64,000 nt of DNA, from NCBI GenBank assembly GCA_038325765.1, contig JBBQJI010000016.1:1-64000 (forward strand), read 5' to 3'. Position numbers and translations under genes: made by a program. This DNA is from Xiheibacterium sp038325765. Its GTDB lineage: Bacteria > Myxococcota_A > Polyangia > Nannocystales > Nannocystaceae. Each line of letters begins with the position of its first letter. Position 1 is the stretch's first letter. The notes under the pieces are model-generated. The model was not told the origin of the DNA. It saw only the letters and a list, made by a program, of their open reading frames with translations, and did not search any database. Of this stretch, positions 43,430 to 51,769 are shown piece after piece.

Positions 43430-45649
43430 ATGGCGCGGCGGCGGCGGAGGGACTACAACACCTCGGTGATCGCCACCTCTGCCGGCCACAGAGAGCAGCT
43501 CGTCGAAGCGGCGTCGGCCACTCCCGGGGGCGCCGCCGCCGTCGAAGCCGCGCTGGCGACGATCGAGCGCGAGCTGCCCGACGCGCCAGCCGTGCTCGCC
43601 CGCGGGATCCCGGTGGCGATCTCGATCGCGCAGCTCCGTCTCGACACCCACGTGCTCGCGGCGGCGCTCGTCCGGCCGGCGTGCGAGTCCGGCCTTCCCA
43701 CCGCGCGCGTCGTCGAGTTGTTCGGTGCCGAAGAAGCCGCGCTGTGCGACGGCGTCGCCCGGCTCGAGCACGTGCGCTGGGATCACCTCGAGCAAGAGGC
43801 CACCGAGAACCTGCGCAAGATGTTCCTCGCGATCGCGTCGGACATCCGCGTGGTGCTGCTCGCGCTCGCCGAGCGCGTCCACCTGATGCGTGGCCTCGAT
43901 GCGCGCCCCGACGCCGAGCGCCACGGGCTCGCCCGCGAGACCATGGAGGTCTACGCCCCGCTCGCGAACCGCCTCGGCATCTGGCAGATGAAGTGGGAAC
44001 TCGAAGATCTCGCGTTCCGCGAGCTGTCCCCGGCGGTTTACCGCGAGATCAAATCGCTGCTCGCCGACAAGCGCACCGCCCGGACCCAGGCGATCGACGA
44101 CGTGATCGCGGCCTTGCGGACCAAGCTCGACGAGGTCGGCATCGCCGGCCGGGTCAGCGGCAGGCCCAAGCACATCTACAGCATCTACAAGAAGATGCAG
44201 CGCAAGAAGCTCGGCTACGAGCACATCTACGATGTGAGCGCCGTGCGGGTGATCGTCGACAGGCTCGAGGACTGCTACGCGGTGCTCGGGCTGGTTCACG
44301 GCAGCTGGACCCCGATCGCGAGCGAGTTCGACGACTACATCGCCAAGCCCAAGGGCAACGATTACCGCTCGCTGCACACGGCGGTGGTCGGCCCCGACGG
44401 CAAGCCCCTCGAGGTCCAGATCCGCACCCAGGAGATGCACGACTGGGGCGAGTACGGCGTCGCAGCCCACTGGCGCTACAAGGAATCCGGCAGCCGTGCG
44501 GATCGCCGCTTCGACGCGAAGATCAACCTGCTGCGCCAGCTCATGACCTGGCAGCAAGAGGTCGCGGCCGCGCCCGAGGATGGCGGCGCCAGGCCCGAAG
44601 AGGGCGGCGGGCTCTTCGAGCTGACCTCGACGATGCGCCACGAGCTCTTCGCCGATCAGGTCTACGTGTTCACCCCCGACGGTGCGGTGATCGACCTGCC
44701 GCAGGGCGCCACGCCGGTGGACTTCGCCTACCGCATCCATACCAACATCGGCCATCGCTGCCGCGGCGCCAAGGTCAACGGTCTGATGGTGACGCTCGAT
44801 CATCCGCTGTCGACCGGCGACCGCGTCGAGATCCTCACCGCGAAGCTGCCCAAGCCCAGCCGCGACTGGCTCAACCCGCAGCTCGGCTACGTGCACACGG
44901 GCAGCGCGCGGCAGAAGATCCGCCAGTACTTCCGCGCCCAGCAGCGTGACTCGGCGATCGCCGGCGGCCGCGAGGTCGTCGAGCGCGAGCTGCGACGGCT
45001 CGGCCTCGAGCAGCGCGGTGTCGAGGCGGTGGCCGCCTACTACCCCAAGCACCCGAGCTTGCCCGACTTCCTGGCGGCGGTCGGCTTCGGCGACATCTCG
45101 GCGCAGAGCATCTCCTCGCGGCTGGTCGAATGGATCGCGCTCGAGCGGGCGGCGCGGGCTCCCCAGCCCAGCCCGAACGTGCCCGAGGCCCCGGGCAAGA
45201 TCGCGGCGCGCGTCAGCATCGCCGGCATCGACGACGTGATGAGCCACCCGGCCCGCTGCTGCAGTCCGGTGCCCGGCGACGACGTCGTCGGCTTCGTCAC
45301 CCGCGGTCGCGGACTCGCGATCCACCGGGTGGATTGCAGCAACGCCCGCACCGACGTCGAGCCCGAGCGGTGGATGCCGCTGTCGTGGGCCGCCCGGGGG
45401 GGCCAGAGCTACCCGGTCGCTTTGCAGGTGATCGCCGACGATCGATTCGGCCTACTCCGCGACATCGCCGACGTCGTGGCGCAAGAGGGCGTCAATATCG
45501 CCAACACCGCGGCGGTCAAGCAGCCCAAAGACGGCAGCTCCACGATCACGGTGATGCTCGAGATCAGCACGGCCAAGCAGGTCGAGCGGATCATCCATCG
45601 CATCGAGCGCATGCCCGGCACCCGCGCGGTGCGCCGCGTGGCGACGTAG
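43430..45649 (+). CDS. relA: RelA-type (p)ppGpp synthetase, hydrolase-dead
   Basis: 739-residue RSH-family protein. The N-terminal hydrolase region has lost the HD pair: the expected LLHDVVEDT reads LVRPACESG (about residue 82). The synthetase domain has YEHIYDVSAVRVIVDRL and EFDDYIAKPKGNDYRSLHTA, where EFDD is the ExDD motif of monofunctional RelA rather than RxKD of SpoT. TGS (VYVFTPDGAVIDLPQGATP, about 410), a conserved-Cys region (HPARCCSPVPGDDVVGFVTR) and a C-terminal ACT domain follow. It makes the stringent-response alarmone. Stop-to-stop gap with convergent recN is only 19 bp. Confidence 0.93.
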   Translation: MARRRRRDYNTSVIATSAGHREQLVEAASATPGGAAAVEAALATIERELPDAPAVLARGIPVAISIAQLRLDTHVLAAALVRPACESGLPTARVVELFGAEEAALCDGVARLEHVRWDHLEQEATENLRKMFLAIASDIRVVLLALAERVHLMRGLDARPDAERHGLARETMEVYAPLANRLGIWQMKWELEDLAFRELSPAVYREIKSLLADKRTARTQAIDDVIAALRTKLDEVGIAGRVSGRPKHIYSIYKKMQRKKLGYEHIYDVSAVRVIVDRLEDCYAVLGLVHGSWTPIASEFDDYIAKPKGNDYRSLHTAVVGPDGKPLEVQIRTQEMHDWGEYGVAAHWRYKESGSRADRRFDAKINLLRQLMTWQQEVAAAPEDGGARPEEGGGLFELTSTMRHELFADQVYVFTPDGAVIDLPQGATPVDFAYRIHTNIGHRCRGAKVNGLMVTLDHPLSTGDRVEILTAKLPKPSRDWLNPQLGYVHTGSARQKIRQYFRAQQRDSAIAGGREVVERELRRLGLEQRGVEAVAAYYPKHPSLPDFLAAVGFGDISAQSISSRLVEWIALERAARAPQPSPNVPEAPGKIAARVSIAGIDDVMSHPARCCSPVPGDDVVGFVTRGRGLAIHRVDCSNARTDVEPERWMPLSWAARGGQSYPVALQVIADDRFGLLRDIADVVAQEGVNIANTAAVKQPKDGSSTITVMLEISTAKQVERIIHRIERMPGTRAVRRVAT

Positions 45650-45668
45650 CGCCGGGTCAGCGTAGGCG

Positions 45669-47570
45669 TCAGCGGGAGGGGCGTCGGCGCGCGGCCGTGG
45701 CCTTCGCGGGGGTTGCGGGCTTTGCCGACGCCGCGGGTTTCGCTGCGGCTGCGGGCTTTGCGGCCGCCGCCGGCTTTGCGGCCGCCGCCGGCTTTGCGGC
45801 CGCTGCGGGCTTTGCGGCCGCCGCCGGCTTCGCGAGCGCAGAAGGTTTCACGACCGCGGCGGGCTTCGCCTTCGGCTCGGGCTGCGACCTCGCCTCGCGC
45901 GCGGCCGCGAGCAGGGCCGCGGCGTGATCGCGGGCGCTCTGGGTGACCTTCGCGCCGCCGAGCATGCGGGCGATCTCGTCGATGCGCGCGTCGTCGTCGA
46001 GGCGCTCCACCTCGGTGATCGTCCGCCCCTTGCGCTCGCGCTTGCCGACGCGGAAATGGGTGTCGGCGAACGCCGCGATCTGGGGCAGGTGGGTCACGCA
46101 CAGCACCTGGTGGTGTTCCGACGCCCGCTGCAGGCGGCGCCCGATCGCCTCGGCCACCGCACCGCCCACGCCGGCATCGACCTCGTCGAACACATACGTC
46201 GCGACGCGGTCGTCCCCCGCGAGCGCGCCCTTGAGCGCGAGCAGCACCCGCGAGAGCTCGCCGCCCGAGGCGACCTTGCGCAGCGGCGCCACCGGCTCAC
46301 CGGCGTTGGCGCTGAACATGAACTCGACCTTGTCGCTGCCGTCGGGGCCCGGTACGTCGAGCGGCTCGATCTGGACCTGCAGCCGGGCCTTGGTGATGTG
46401 CAGCGCGGCGAGCTCGGCTTCGATGGCGGCCGACAGTCCGCCGGCTGCGGCCACGCGCGCGGTGTGCAGGACCTCGGCGCTGGCGCGACAGGCGGCCTCG
46501 AGCTCGGCAGTGCGCTCCTGCAGCGCGCGCAGGTGCTCGTCGGCGTGCTCGAGCTGCTCGAGCTCGGCGCGCATCTGCTCGAGCCGACCGCCGAGCTCGC
46601 CGATCTCGACGCCGTGCTTGCGCCGCAGCCGGTCGAGCTGGTGGAGCCGATCCTCCGCGGCCTCGAGCTCGGCGGGCTCGACCTCGAGTTCGGCGGCGAA
46701 CCGCGTCGCGGCGCGTGCAGCCTCTTCGCAGGCGATGCGCGCGAGCGCGAGCTGCTCCTCGATGAGCTCGAGATGGGACGAGTCGTCGCGGCCGTGGCGG
46801 GCGCGTTCGAGCAGCGACGACAGTCGGGCCGCGATCGCGTCGTCGGCCTCGTACAGGGTGCTGTGGGCCTCGCGGGCGAACTCGGCCCAGCGCTGAGCGT
46901 TGCGCAGCAGCACCACCTTGCGCCGCAGCGCGTCGGTGTCGACGGCGTCGGGATCGACCGCCTCTAGCTCGTCGACCCCGAAGCGCAGATAGTCGATCCG
47001 GAGCTCGCGCTCGGCCGCGCGCCGGGTGAGATCGTCGAGCGCCGCCAGGGCCTCGCGCCACGCAACATGGCGCACGCGATGCTCCGCGAGCGCGTCGTCC
47101 AGGCGCGCCCAGGCGTCGAGCACCTCGAGGTGGCGCGCGGTGTGGGTGAGGAAGTGGTGTTCGTGCTGGCTGCAGATGTCGATCAGCTCCTCGCCGAGCT
47201 CGGTGAGCACCGACTGGGTGACGAGGTTCGACAGCACGGTTGCGCGGCCGCGGCCCGACCGTGTGATCGAGCGGGCGACCAGCAAGCCCTCGCCGTCCTC
47301 ACCCGGTGCCAGGCCGTGGGCGGTGAGGATGCGGGCGACCCGCGCGTCGCTGCGTGGATCGGGTTCGAACTGGGCGTCGATGTCGGCGCCCTCGCTGCCC
47401 TCGCGCACCATCTCGGCCCGCGCCCGGGCGCCGCGCAGCAACGACAGCGCGCCGACGATGATCGACTTGCCGGCGCCGGTCTCACCGGTGAGCACGTTGA
47501 GCCCCGGGGCGAGCTCGATCGACACGTCCTCGAGCAGCGCGAGGCCGCGGATCCGCAGGTACGACAGCAT
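45669..47570 (-). CDS. recN: DNA repair protein RecN with Lys/Ala/Pro-rich tail
   Basis: 633-residue SMC-like ATPase for double-strand break repair. N-terminus LSYLRIRGLALLEDVSIELA, Walker A GETGAGKSIIVGAL (about residue 31), a central coiled-coil, signature ASGGELSRVLLALKG and Walker B TYVFDEVDAGVGG, then VTHLPQIAAFADTHFRV. After the core (about residue 560) a tail of about 70 residues repeats AKPAAA seven times or more and ends ATAARRRPSR, like histone H1. Encoded by 18-bp DNA repeats (about 45715-45840). Confidence 0.95.
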   Translation of the reverse strand: MLSYLRIRGLALLEDVSIELAPGLNVLTGETGAGKSIIVGALSLLRGARARAEMVREGSEGADIDAQFEPDPRSDARVARILTAHGLAPGEDGEGLLVARSITRSGRGRATVLSNLVTQSVLTELGEELIDICSQHEHHFLTHTARHLEVLDAWARLDDALAEHRVRHVAWREALAALDDLTRRAAERELRIDYLRFGVDELEAVDPDAVDTDALRRKVVLLRNAQRWAEFAREAHSTLYEADDAIAARLSSLLERARHGRDDSSHLELIEEQLALARIACEEAARAATRFAAELEVEPAELEAAEDRLHQLDRLRRKHGVEIGELGGRLEQMRAELEQLEHADEHLRALQERTAELEAACRASAEVLHTARVAAAGGLSAAIEAELAALHITKARLQVQIEPLDVPGPDGSDKVEFMFSANAGEPVAPLRKVASGGELSRVLLALKGALAGDDRVATYVFDEVDAGVGGAVAEAIGRRLQRASEHHQVLCVTHLPQIAAFADTHFRVGKRERKGRTITEVERLDDDARIDEIARMLGGAKVTQSARDHAAALLAAAREARSQPEPKAKPAAVVKPSALAKPAAAAKPAAAAKPAAAAKPAAAAKPAAAAKPAASAKPATPAKATAARRRPSR

Positions 47571-47578
47571 CCGCGCGG

Positions 47579-47584
47579 GTTATA
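47579..47584 (-). promoter_or_regulatory. TATAAC candidate -10 for leaderless recN
   Basis: A near-consensus -10 (TATAAC on the minus strand) ends 8 nt before the recN ATG. No -35 is apparent. The clearest example of the recurring TAnnnT-start arrangement. Confidence 0.5.
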
Positions 47585-47601
47585 GCCGAACTGCCGCGGC
47601 G

Positions 47602-48516
47602 CTACCCGCCCCAGCCCAGCTTGTGGGCGAGGACATCGAACACCGTCGCGACCGGCGGCACCAGCAGCAGCGGCCTGCGGGCGCGCTGGATCACGATGCG
47701 ATCTCCCCGCAGCAACGCGTAACTCCACTGACCATCGACGGACAAGGTGGGGGTGCCCGCGTCTTCGGGACCGATCAACTCGATCGACACGGTGTGATCG
47801 GCGCGCGTCACGACCGGGCGGTGCGTGAGCGTGTGCGGGCAGATCGGGGTGAGGGTCCAGGTGTTGGTGTCGGAGTCGACGATCGGCCCGCCGGCGGCGA
47901 GGTTGTATGCAGTGGATCCCATCGGCGTGGAAACGACGAGTCCGTCGGCGCGGATGTCGGCCGCGAAAGAACCACCGATGCTGGTGCGCAGATGCAGCAT
48001 CCGCGGCAGCTCGCCGTGCTTCACATACGTGTCGTTGCAGCCGGTCTGCGTCGCGCACACGCTGCCCGCGCGCCAGACCTCGACGTGCATGCGCAGCCGC
48101 GGCTGCGACACCAGCTCGCCGGCGGTCGCGGCACGCAGCGCTTCGTCGAGTTCGGTCGCGCCATAGGCCGCGAGGAAGCCGAGGTTGCCGAGGTTGACGC
48201 CGAGCACCGCGAGGTCGCGGTCGGCGATCCACCGTGCCGCCCGCAGCAGCGTGCCGTCGCCGCCCAGGGCGATCACGAGGTCGAGCGGCACGTGGAGATC
48301 GTCGACGTCGACCGCCGTGTGGGGCGTCGGCGGCGGGTTGCCCGGGGTCAGCAGCCAATCGCTCGGGAGCGCCACGGCGACGCCGCGCTCGACGAGGCTG
48401 GCCGCGGCCTCATGGGTCGCCCTGCGGGCGTCCTCGCCGTCGCGGGGATACAGCAGGATTGCGCGTGCGGCACGCAGAGGCGTCCGCGGCAGACCGGTGC
48501 CCGTGGCGACGCTCAT
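47602..48516 (-). CDS. nadK: NAD kinase
   Basis: 304-residue NAD kinase producing NADP. Motifs: LVIALGGDGTLLRAARW (about residue 80), GVNLGNLGFLAAYG, TGCNDTYVKHGE and VSTPMGSTAYNLAAGGPIV. It overlaps the upstream response-regulator stop by 4 bp and precedes recN, a common pairing. An N-terminal 20 residues are unconserved. Confidence 0.95.
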   Translation of the reverse strand: MSVATGTGLPRTPLRAARAILLYPRDGEDARRATHEAAASLVERGVAVALPSDWLLTPGNPPPTPHTAVDVDDLHVPLDLVIALGGDGTLLRAARWIADRDLAVLGVNLGNLGFLAAYGATELDEALRAATAGELVSQPRLRMHVEVWRAGSVCATQTGCNDTYVKHGELPRMLHLRTSIGGSFAADIRADGLVVSTPMGSTAYNLAAGGPIVDSDTNTWTLTPICPHTLTHRPVVTRADHTVSIELIGPEDAGTPTLSVDGQWSYALLRGDRIVIQRARRPLLLVPPVATVFDVLAHKLGWGG

Positions 48517-49532
48517 GGATCCTCGGGCGCGTACATGTACCCTTGGTGCTGGAAGAGGCAGATCTTGCCGCCACCATCGCTGCGGGCGCGCTCGAGCGCC
48601 GACTCACACAGCTCGAGGAGCTCGTCCAGCGCGTGCACGTCGCGGTTGGGGAAGAAGCCGACGCCGATGCTCACGCCGGCGCCGCCCGCCTCGGTGGGCA
48701 TCTTGGCATCGCGGGCGATGCGTTCGGCCACCGCGAGCGCACCCGGGAAGTGGGTGTTGGGCAGCGCGAGCAGAAAACCGTGGGCGCGCATCGGGAACAC
48801 GAGATCGATCTTCCGCAACGTCGCGTCGATGACCGTGCGCAACCTCGCGGTGGCGTGGGCGGTAGCGTGGGCGGTGGCGTGGGCGTCGTCCAGCGCGACG
48901 CGCAGACACGCGAGCGGATCGCTGTAGCGCTCGGCCCGATCGAACTCCTGCTCGAGGCGCCGGATGTGGGCGGCATCGAGGCGGCCATCGCCGCCCTCAC
49001 CGGTGTTGCCGCTGCGCTCGGGCTCGAGCTCGCTCAGGATCCGGCGCGCGCGGAGCAGCGCGTCGACGCGGGCCCGCAGCTCGTCGGGATCGTAGGGCTT
49101 GCCCAGGTAGTCGTCGGCGCCGCTGCGCAGCCCCTCGACGCGGGCGTTCACCGAGTTGCGCGTGCTGACCATGATGACGGGCAGGTACGCGTGCAGCGTC
49201 TTGGCCTTGAGCAGGCGGCAGCACTCGAGGCCCGACAGCCGCGGCATGACGACGTCGAGCATCACCAGATCGGGGCGCTCGCGGGCGAAGACCTCGAGCG
49301 CGTGCTGGCCATCGGTGGCCTCGATGACGACGTGCCCACCGGCCTCGAGCGCGTCGCGCGCAGCGCGGCGATCGGCCTCGGTGTCGTCGGCCACCAGCAC
49401 GCGGGCGGTGCGTGGGGCAGGGCCCTCGCTCGCGTCGGGGCCGGGGCTCGGTGGGGGCGACGGGGTCACGGCGGGCGGGGGGGCGCGGGTCGGGCAGGCC
49501 TCGCCGTAGTGTAGTACGGAAGACCCCGCCAT
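48513..49532 (-). CDS. Response regulator with degenerate GGDEF-like output domain
   Basis: 339 residues from the ATG at 49532; a GTG at 49469 is an alternative start because a TACACT hexamer lies between them. Receiver domain: RVLVADDTEADRRAARDALE, phospho-acceptor Asp in LVMLDVVMPRLSG, and Lys in DDYLGKPYDPDEL. The C-terminal domain follows GGDEF secondary structure (SDPLACLRVALDD; GVSIGVGFFP) but has FLLALPNT where GGDEF should be, so no cyclic di-GMP synthesis is expected. An insert HATAHATAHAT is encoded by 12-bp DNA repeats. Confidence 0.85.
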   Translation of the reverse strand: MAGSSVLHYGEACPTRAPPPAVTPSPPPSPGPDASEGPAPRTARVLVADDTEADRRAARDALEAGGHVVIEATDGQHALEVFARERPDLVMLDVVMPRLSGLECCRLLKAKTLHAYLPVIMVSTRNSVNARVEGLRSGADDYLGKPYDPDELRARVDALLRARRILSELEPERSGNTGEGGDGRLDAAHIRRLEQEFDRAERYSDPLACLRVALDDAHATAHATAHATARLRTVIDATLRKIDLVFPMRAHGFLLALPNTHFPGALAVAERIARDAKMPTEAGGAGVSIGVGFFPNRDVHALDELLELCESALERARSDGGGKICLFQHQGYMYAPEDP

Positions 49533-49581
49533 GGGGGGTGGGAGCGCCGGGGGTCCCCGCGATTCGGGTACGCGTGGACGC

Positions 49582-49611
49582 TTGACAGCCCCGGTCGGCC
49601 GGATGCAGGCT
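49582..49611 (+). promoter_or_regulatory. Candidate promoter of rplM-rpsI
   Basis: TTGACA at 49582-49587 is followed after 18 bp by CAGGCT (49606-49611), a poor -10, which ends 9 nt before the ATG. The perfect -35 and the close start codon suggest a strong promoter with a short or absent leader. Confidence 0.4.
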
Positions 49612-49620
49612 CCGCCCCCC

Positions 49621-50055
49621 ATGGGCACGATGTTCCCGAAGACTGGCGAAGTGAGCCGCGACTGGTGGCTCGTTGATCTGAGCGGTCAGACGCTCGGCCG
49701 CGCCGCCAGCCAGATCGCCAGTCTCCTCCGCGGTAAGCACAAGACGATCTTCACGTCGCACGTCGACGCTGGCGATTTCGTCATCGTCGTCAACGCCGAG
49801 AAGGTGAAGCTGACGGGCCGCAAGCTCGATCAGAAACTCTACCACAGCCACAGCGGCTACCTCGGCTCGATGAAGAGCGTGCCGGCGCGCAAGATGCTCG
49901 CCGACAAGCCCGAGGAGCTCATCAAGCAGGCGGTGCGGCGCATGCTGCCGCGCAACGCCCTGGGCCGTCAGACCTTCAGCAAGCTGAAGATCTACGCCGG
50001 CGCCGAGCACCCGCACTCGGCCCAGAACCCCAAGACCTTCACCCCCGTCGCCTGA
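49621..50055 (+). CDS. rplM: Ribosomal protein L13
   Basis: 144-residue L13. ATG 49621 (MGTMFPKTGEVSRDWWLVDL) chosen because it gives the family N-terminus and follows the promoter. Blocks: GQTLGRAASQIASLLRGKHK, DFVIVVNAEKVKLTGRKL, YHSHSGYLGSMKSV and AVRRMLPRNALGRQ. Operon with rpsI as in most bacteria. Confidence 0.98.
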   Translation: MGTMFPKTGEVSRDWWLVDLSGQTLGRAASQIASLLRGKHKTIFTSHVDAGDFVIVVNAEKVKLTGRKLDQKLYHSHSGYLGSMKSVPARKMLADKPEELIKQAVRRMLPRNALGRQTFSKLKIYAGAEHPHSAQNPKTFTPVA

Positions 50056-50077
50056 GCCCCCGGAAGCACTCGCTGTC

Positions 50078-50482
50078 ATGGCCATCACCAACAACTCGAT
50101 GTCCTACTACGCCACCGGCCGTCGCAAGACCTCGGTCGCGCGCGTCTGGCTGTTCGCGGGCTCGGGACGCATCACGATCAACCGCCGCGACGCCGAGCGC
50201 TACGTGACGCGTCCGACCAACATGAAGATCGTCGAGCAGCCGCTGGTCGTCACCAACACGCGCGACAAGTTCGACGTGTGGTGCACGGCCAAGGGCGGCG
50301 GCCTGTCGTCGCAGTCCGGCGCGGTGCGTCTGGGCATCGCCCGCGCGCTGCTGCGGATCTCGGGCGAGTACCACGACGCGCTCAAGGAGTTCCGCTACCT
50401 GACCCGCGACTCGCGGAAGAAGGAGCGCAAGAAGTACGGTCGCAAGGGCGCGCGCGCGCGCTTCCAGTTCAGCAAGCGCTGA
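50078..50482 (+). CDS. rpsI: Ribosomal protein S9
   Basis: 134-residue S9, whose C-terminal tail reaches P-site tRNA. It begins with YYATGRRKTSVARVWLF, then GSGRITINRRDAERY, and ends ERKKYGRKGARARFQFSKR with the conserved SKR. A terminator lies 49 bp downstream. Confidence 0.98.
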   Translation: MAITNNSMSYYATGRRKTSVARVWLFAGSGRITINRRDAERYVTRPTNMKIVEQPLVVTNTRDKFDVWCTAKGGGLSSQSGAVRLGIARALLRISGEYHDALKEFRYLTRDSRKKERKKYGRKGARARFQFSKR

Positions 50483-50968
50483 GCGCTGCGCCGGGCGTGT
50501 GCTCGGCCGCTGCGATCGACGAGAGCCAGGGGGGCGGGTGGTTTTTCCATCCGCCCTTTCGCGCGTGTGCCGTTTTGTTGCGGCCGCACACTGCCTGTGG
50601 CAAACCGACATTCCCAACGGTCAGAACGCCGATAGCACCATGTAGAGACCGGATTCGGGGCGATTGGGATGCGACTTGGGGCTGGCGTTGCCGTCGTGCA
50701 CAGAGAACAATGACGTCGCGACGATGGTCGCCGTCCCCCGGCGGCCAGCGGCGTATTTGACCTGCCCATGCGTGTACCCGCCATCTGCGATGCCGTTCGA
50801 TCCGTGCGCCCTTGCGTGCGGCTCGGGGGTGCCGCGGCGGCCCGCGTGGGCGGGGATTCCCTGAATACGCGCCCGCTCCCGGCGTCGGCACTGCGCTTCA
50901 TCGCAGGATCTCCGACGGTTGCGAACCGCGTCACCCCATCGACCTGACACTCGAGAAAGACACTCCCG
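50483..50968. other. Intergenic region rpsI to Cys-rich lipoprotein gene
   Basis: 486 bp. Apart from the terminator at 50532-50559 I see no gene; short open frames here have no family match or ribosome site. GAGAAAG lies about 8 bp before the next ATG as a plausible ribosome-binding site. Confidence 0.6.
50532..50559 (+). terminator. Intrinsic terminator after rpsI
   Basis: GGGCGGGTGG-TTTTT-CCATCCGCCC, 10-bp stem with one G-T pair, loop of five T, followed by TTT. Confidence 0.7.
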
Positions 50969-51691
50969 ATGCTCATCAACAAGAAGCTCCTTGCCCTTGC
51001 GCTGCTCCCCCTGTTCGCTGCCTGCGTCGTCGACGACGGCGACGACGACGACACCCTCGCCACCGTGACCGATCCGACCGCGACGGGCACCGATCCCACG
51101 GCGACGGCGACGGGGACCGACCCCACCGCGACGGGGACCGATCCGACCGCGACCAGCACCGACCCGACCGCTGACACCACCGCGGGCGAGACGGAGACCG
51201 GCGGCGACGCTGGGTTCTGCGCTCCGGGCTGCGCCGAGGCCATCGACTGCTGCAGTCCGCAGGATCCCAACTGCGAGGCTGGACTGGGCACCTTCCCCTA
51301 CGCGTGGACCTGCGAGGCAGGCGCCTGCGTCAATCCCGGCTGCTCGGCCGATAGCGAGTGCGAGGCGCAGCTGCCCGGCCAGGTCTGTGCGGACTTCGGT
51401 GGGTTCGGACTCTGTCTGCCGGGCTGCGCCGAGGACGTCGACTGCCAGACGCCGGGCCTCGAGACGTGGGTTTGCACCGGCGGCGGTGGGACCTACTGCG
51501 AGGCGCCTGACTGCACCGCGGATGCCGACTGTTTCGCCCCGGCCACCTGCAACACCGACACCGGTGTGTGCGAGTCTCCGCCCTGCGAGGCCGACGCGGA
51601 CTGTTTCGCGGGCGTCTGTGACGCCGCGACCGGCTTCTGCGGCTGCGCCGAGGCGGCCGACTGCGGCGAGGGTTTGACCTGCGTGCTGTGA
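50969..51691 (+). CDS. Cys-rich lipoprotein with DPTATGT repeats
   Basis: 240 residues. Signal MLINKKLLALALLPLFAAC with lipobox FAAC (Cys19). An acidic stretch is followed by a Thr/Asp linker made of DPTATGT-type repeats (residues about 33-72). The rest is Cys-rich with modules such as CAEAIDCC, CSADSECEAQLPGQVC, CTADADCFAPATC and CEADADCFAGVC, like the small disulfide modules of myxobacterial surface lipoproteins. Function unknown; surface location inferred. Confidence 0.8.
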   Translation: MLINKKLLALALLPLFAACVVDDGDDDDTLATVTDPTATGTDPTATATGTDPTATGTDPTATSTDPTADTTAGETETGGDAGFCAPGCAEAIDCCSPQDPNCEAGLGTFPYAWTCEAGACVNPGCSADSECEAQLPGQVCADFGGFGLCLPGCAEDVDCQTPGLETWVCTGGGGTYCEAPDCTADADCFAPATCNTDTGVCESPPCEADADCFAGVCDAATGFCGCAEAADCGEGLTCVL

Positions 51692-51722
51692 TCCCGCGCG
51701 GGCCTCGCCCGCTGCGATGATC

Positions 51723-51754
51723 GAAGGGCGTCACGGCTTGCCGCGGCGCCCTTC
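51723..51754. terminator. Bidirectional hairpin between convergent genes
   Basis: GAAGGGCG / CGCCCTTC 8-bp stem with a 16-nt loop, extended by TCGA outside a bulge, midway between converging stops at 51691 and 51770. Confidence 0.5.
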
Positions 51755-51769
51755 CTCGATTCCAACGCC

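Noticed and set aside
50664..50864. 66-residue open frame in the rpsI-lipoprotein gap
   Set aside because: No ribosome site, no family pattern; composition looks non-coding.
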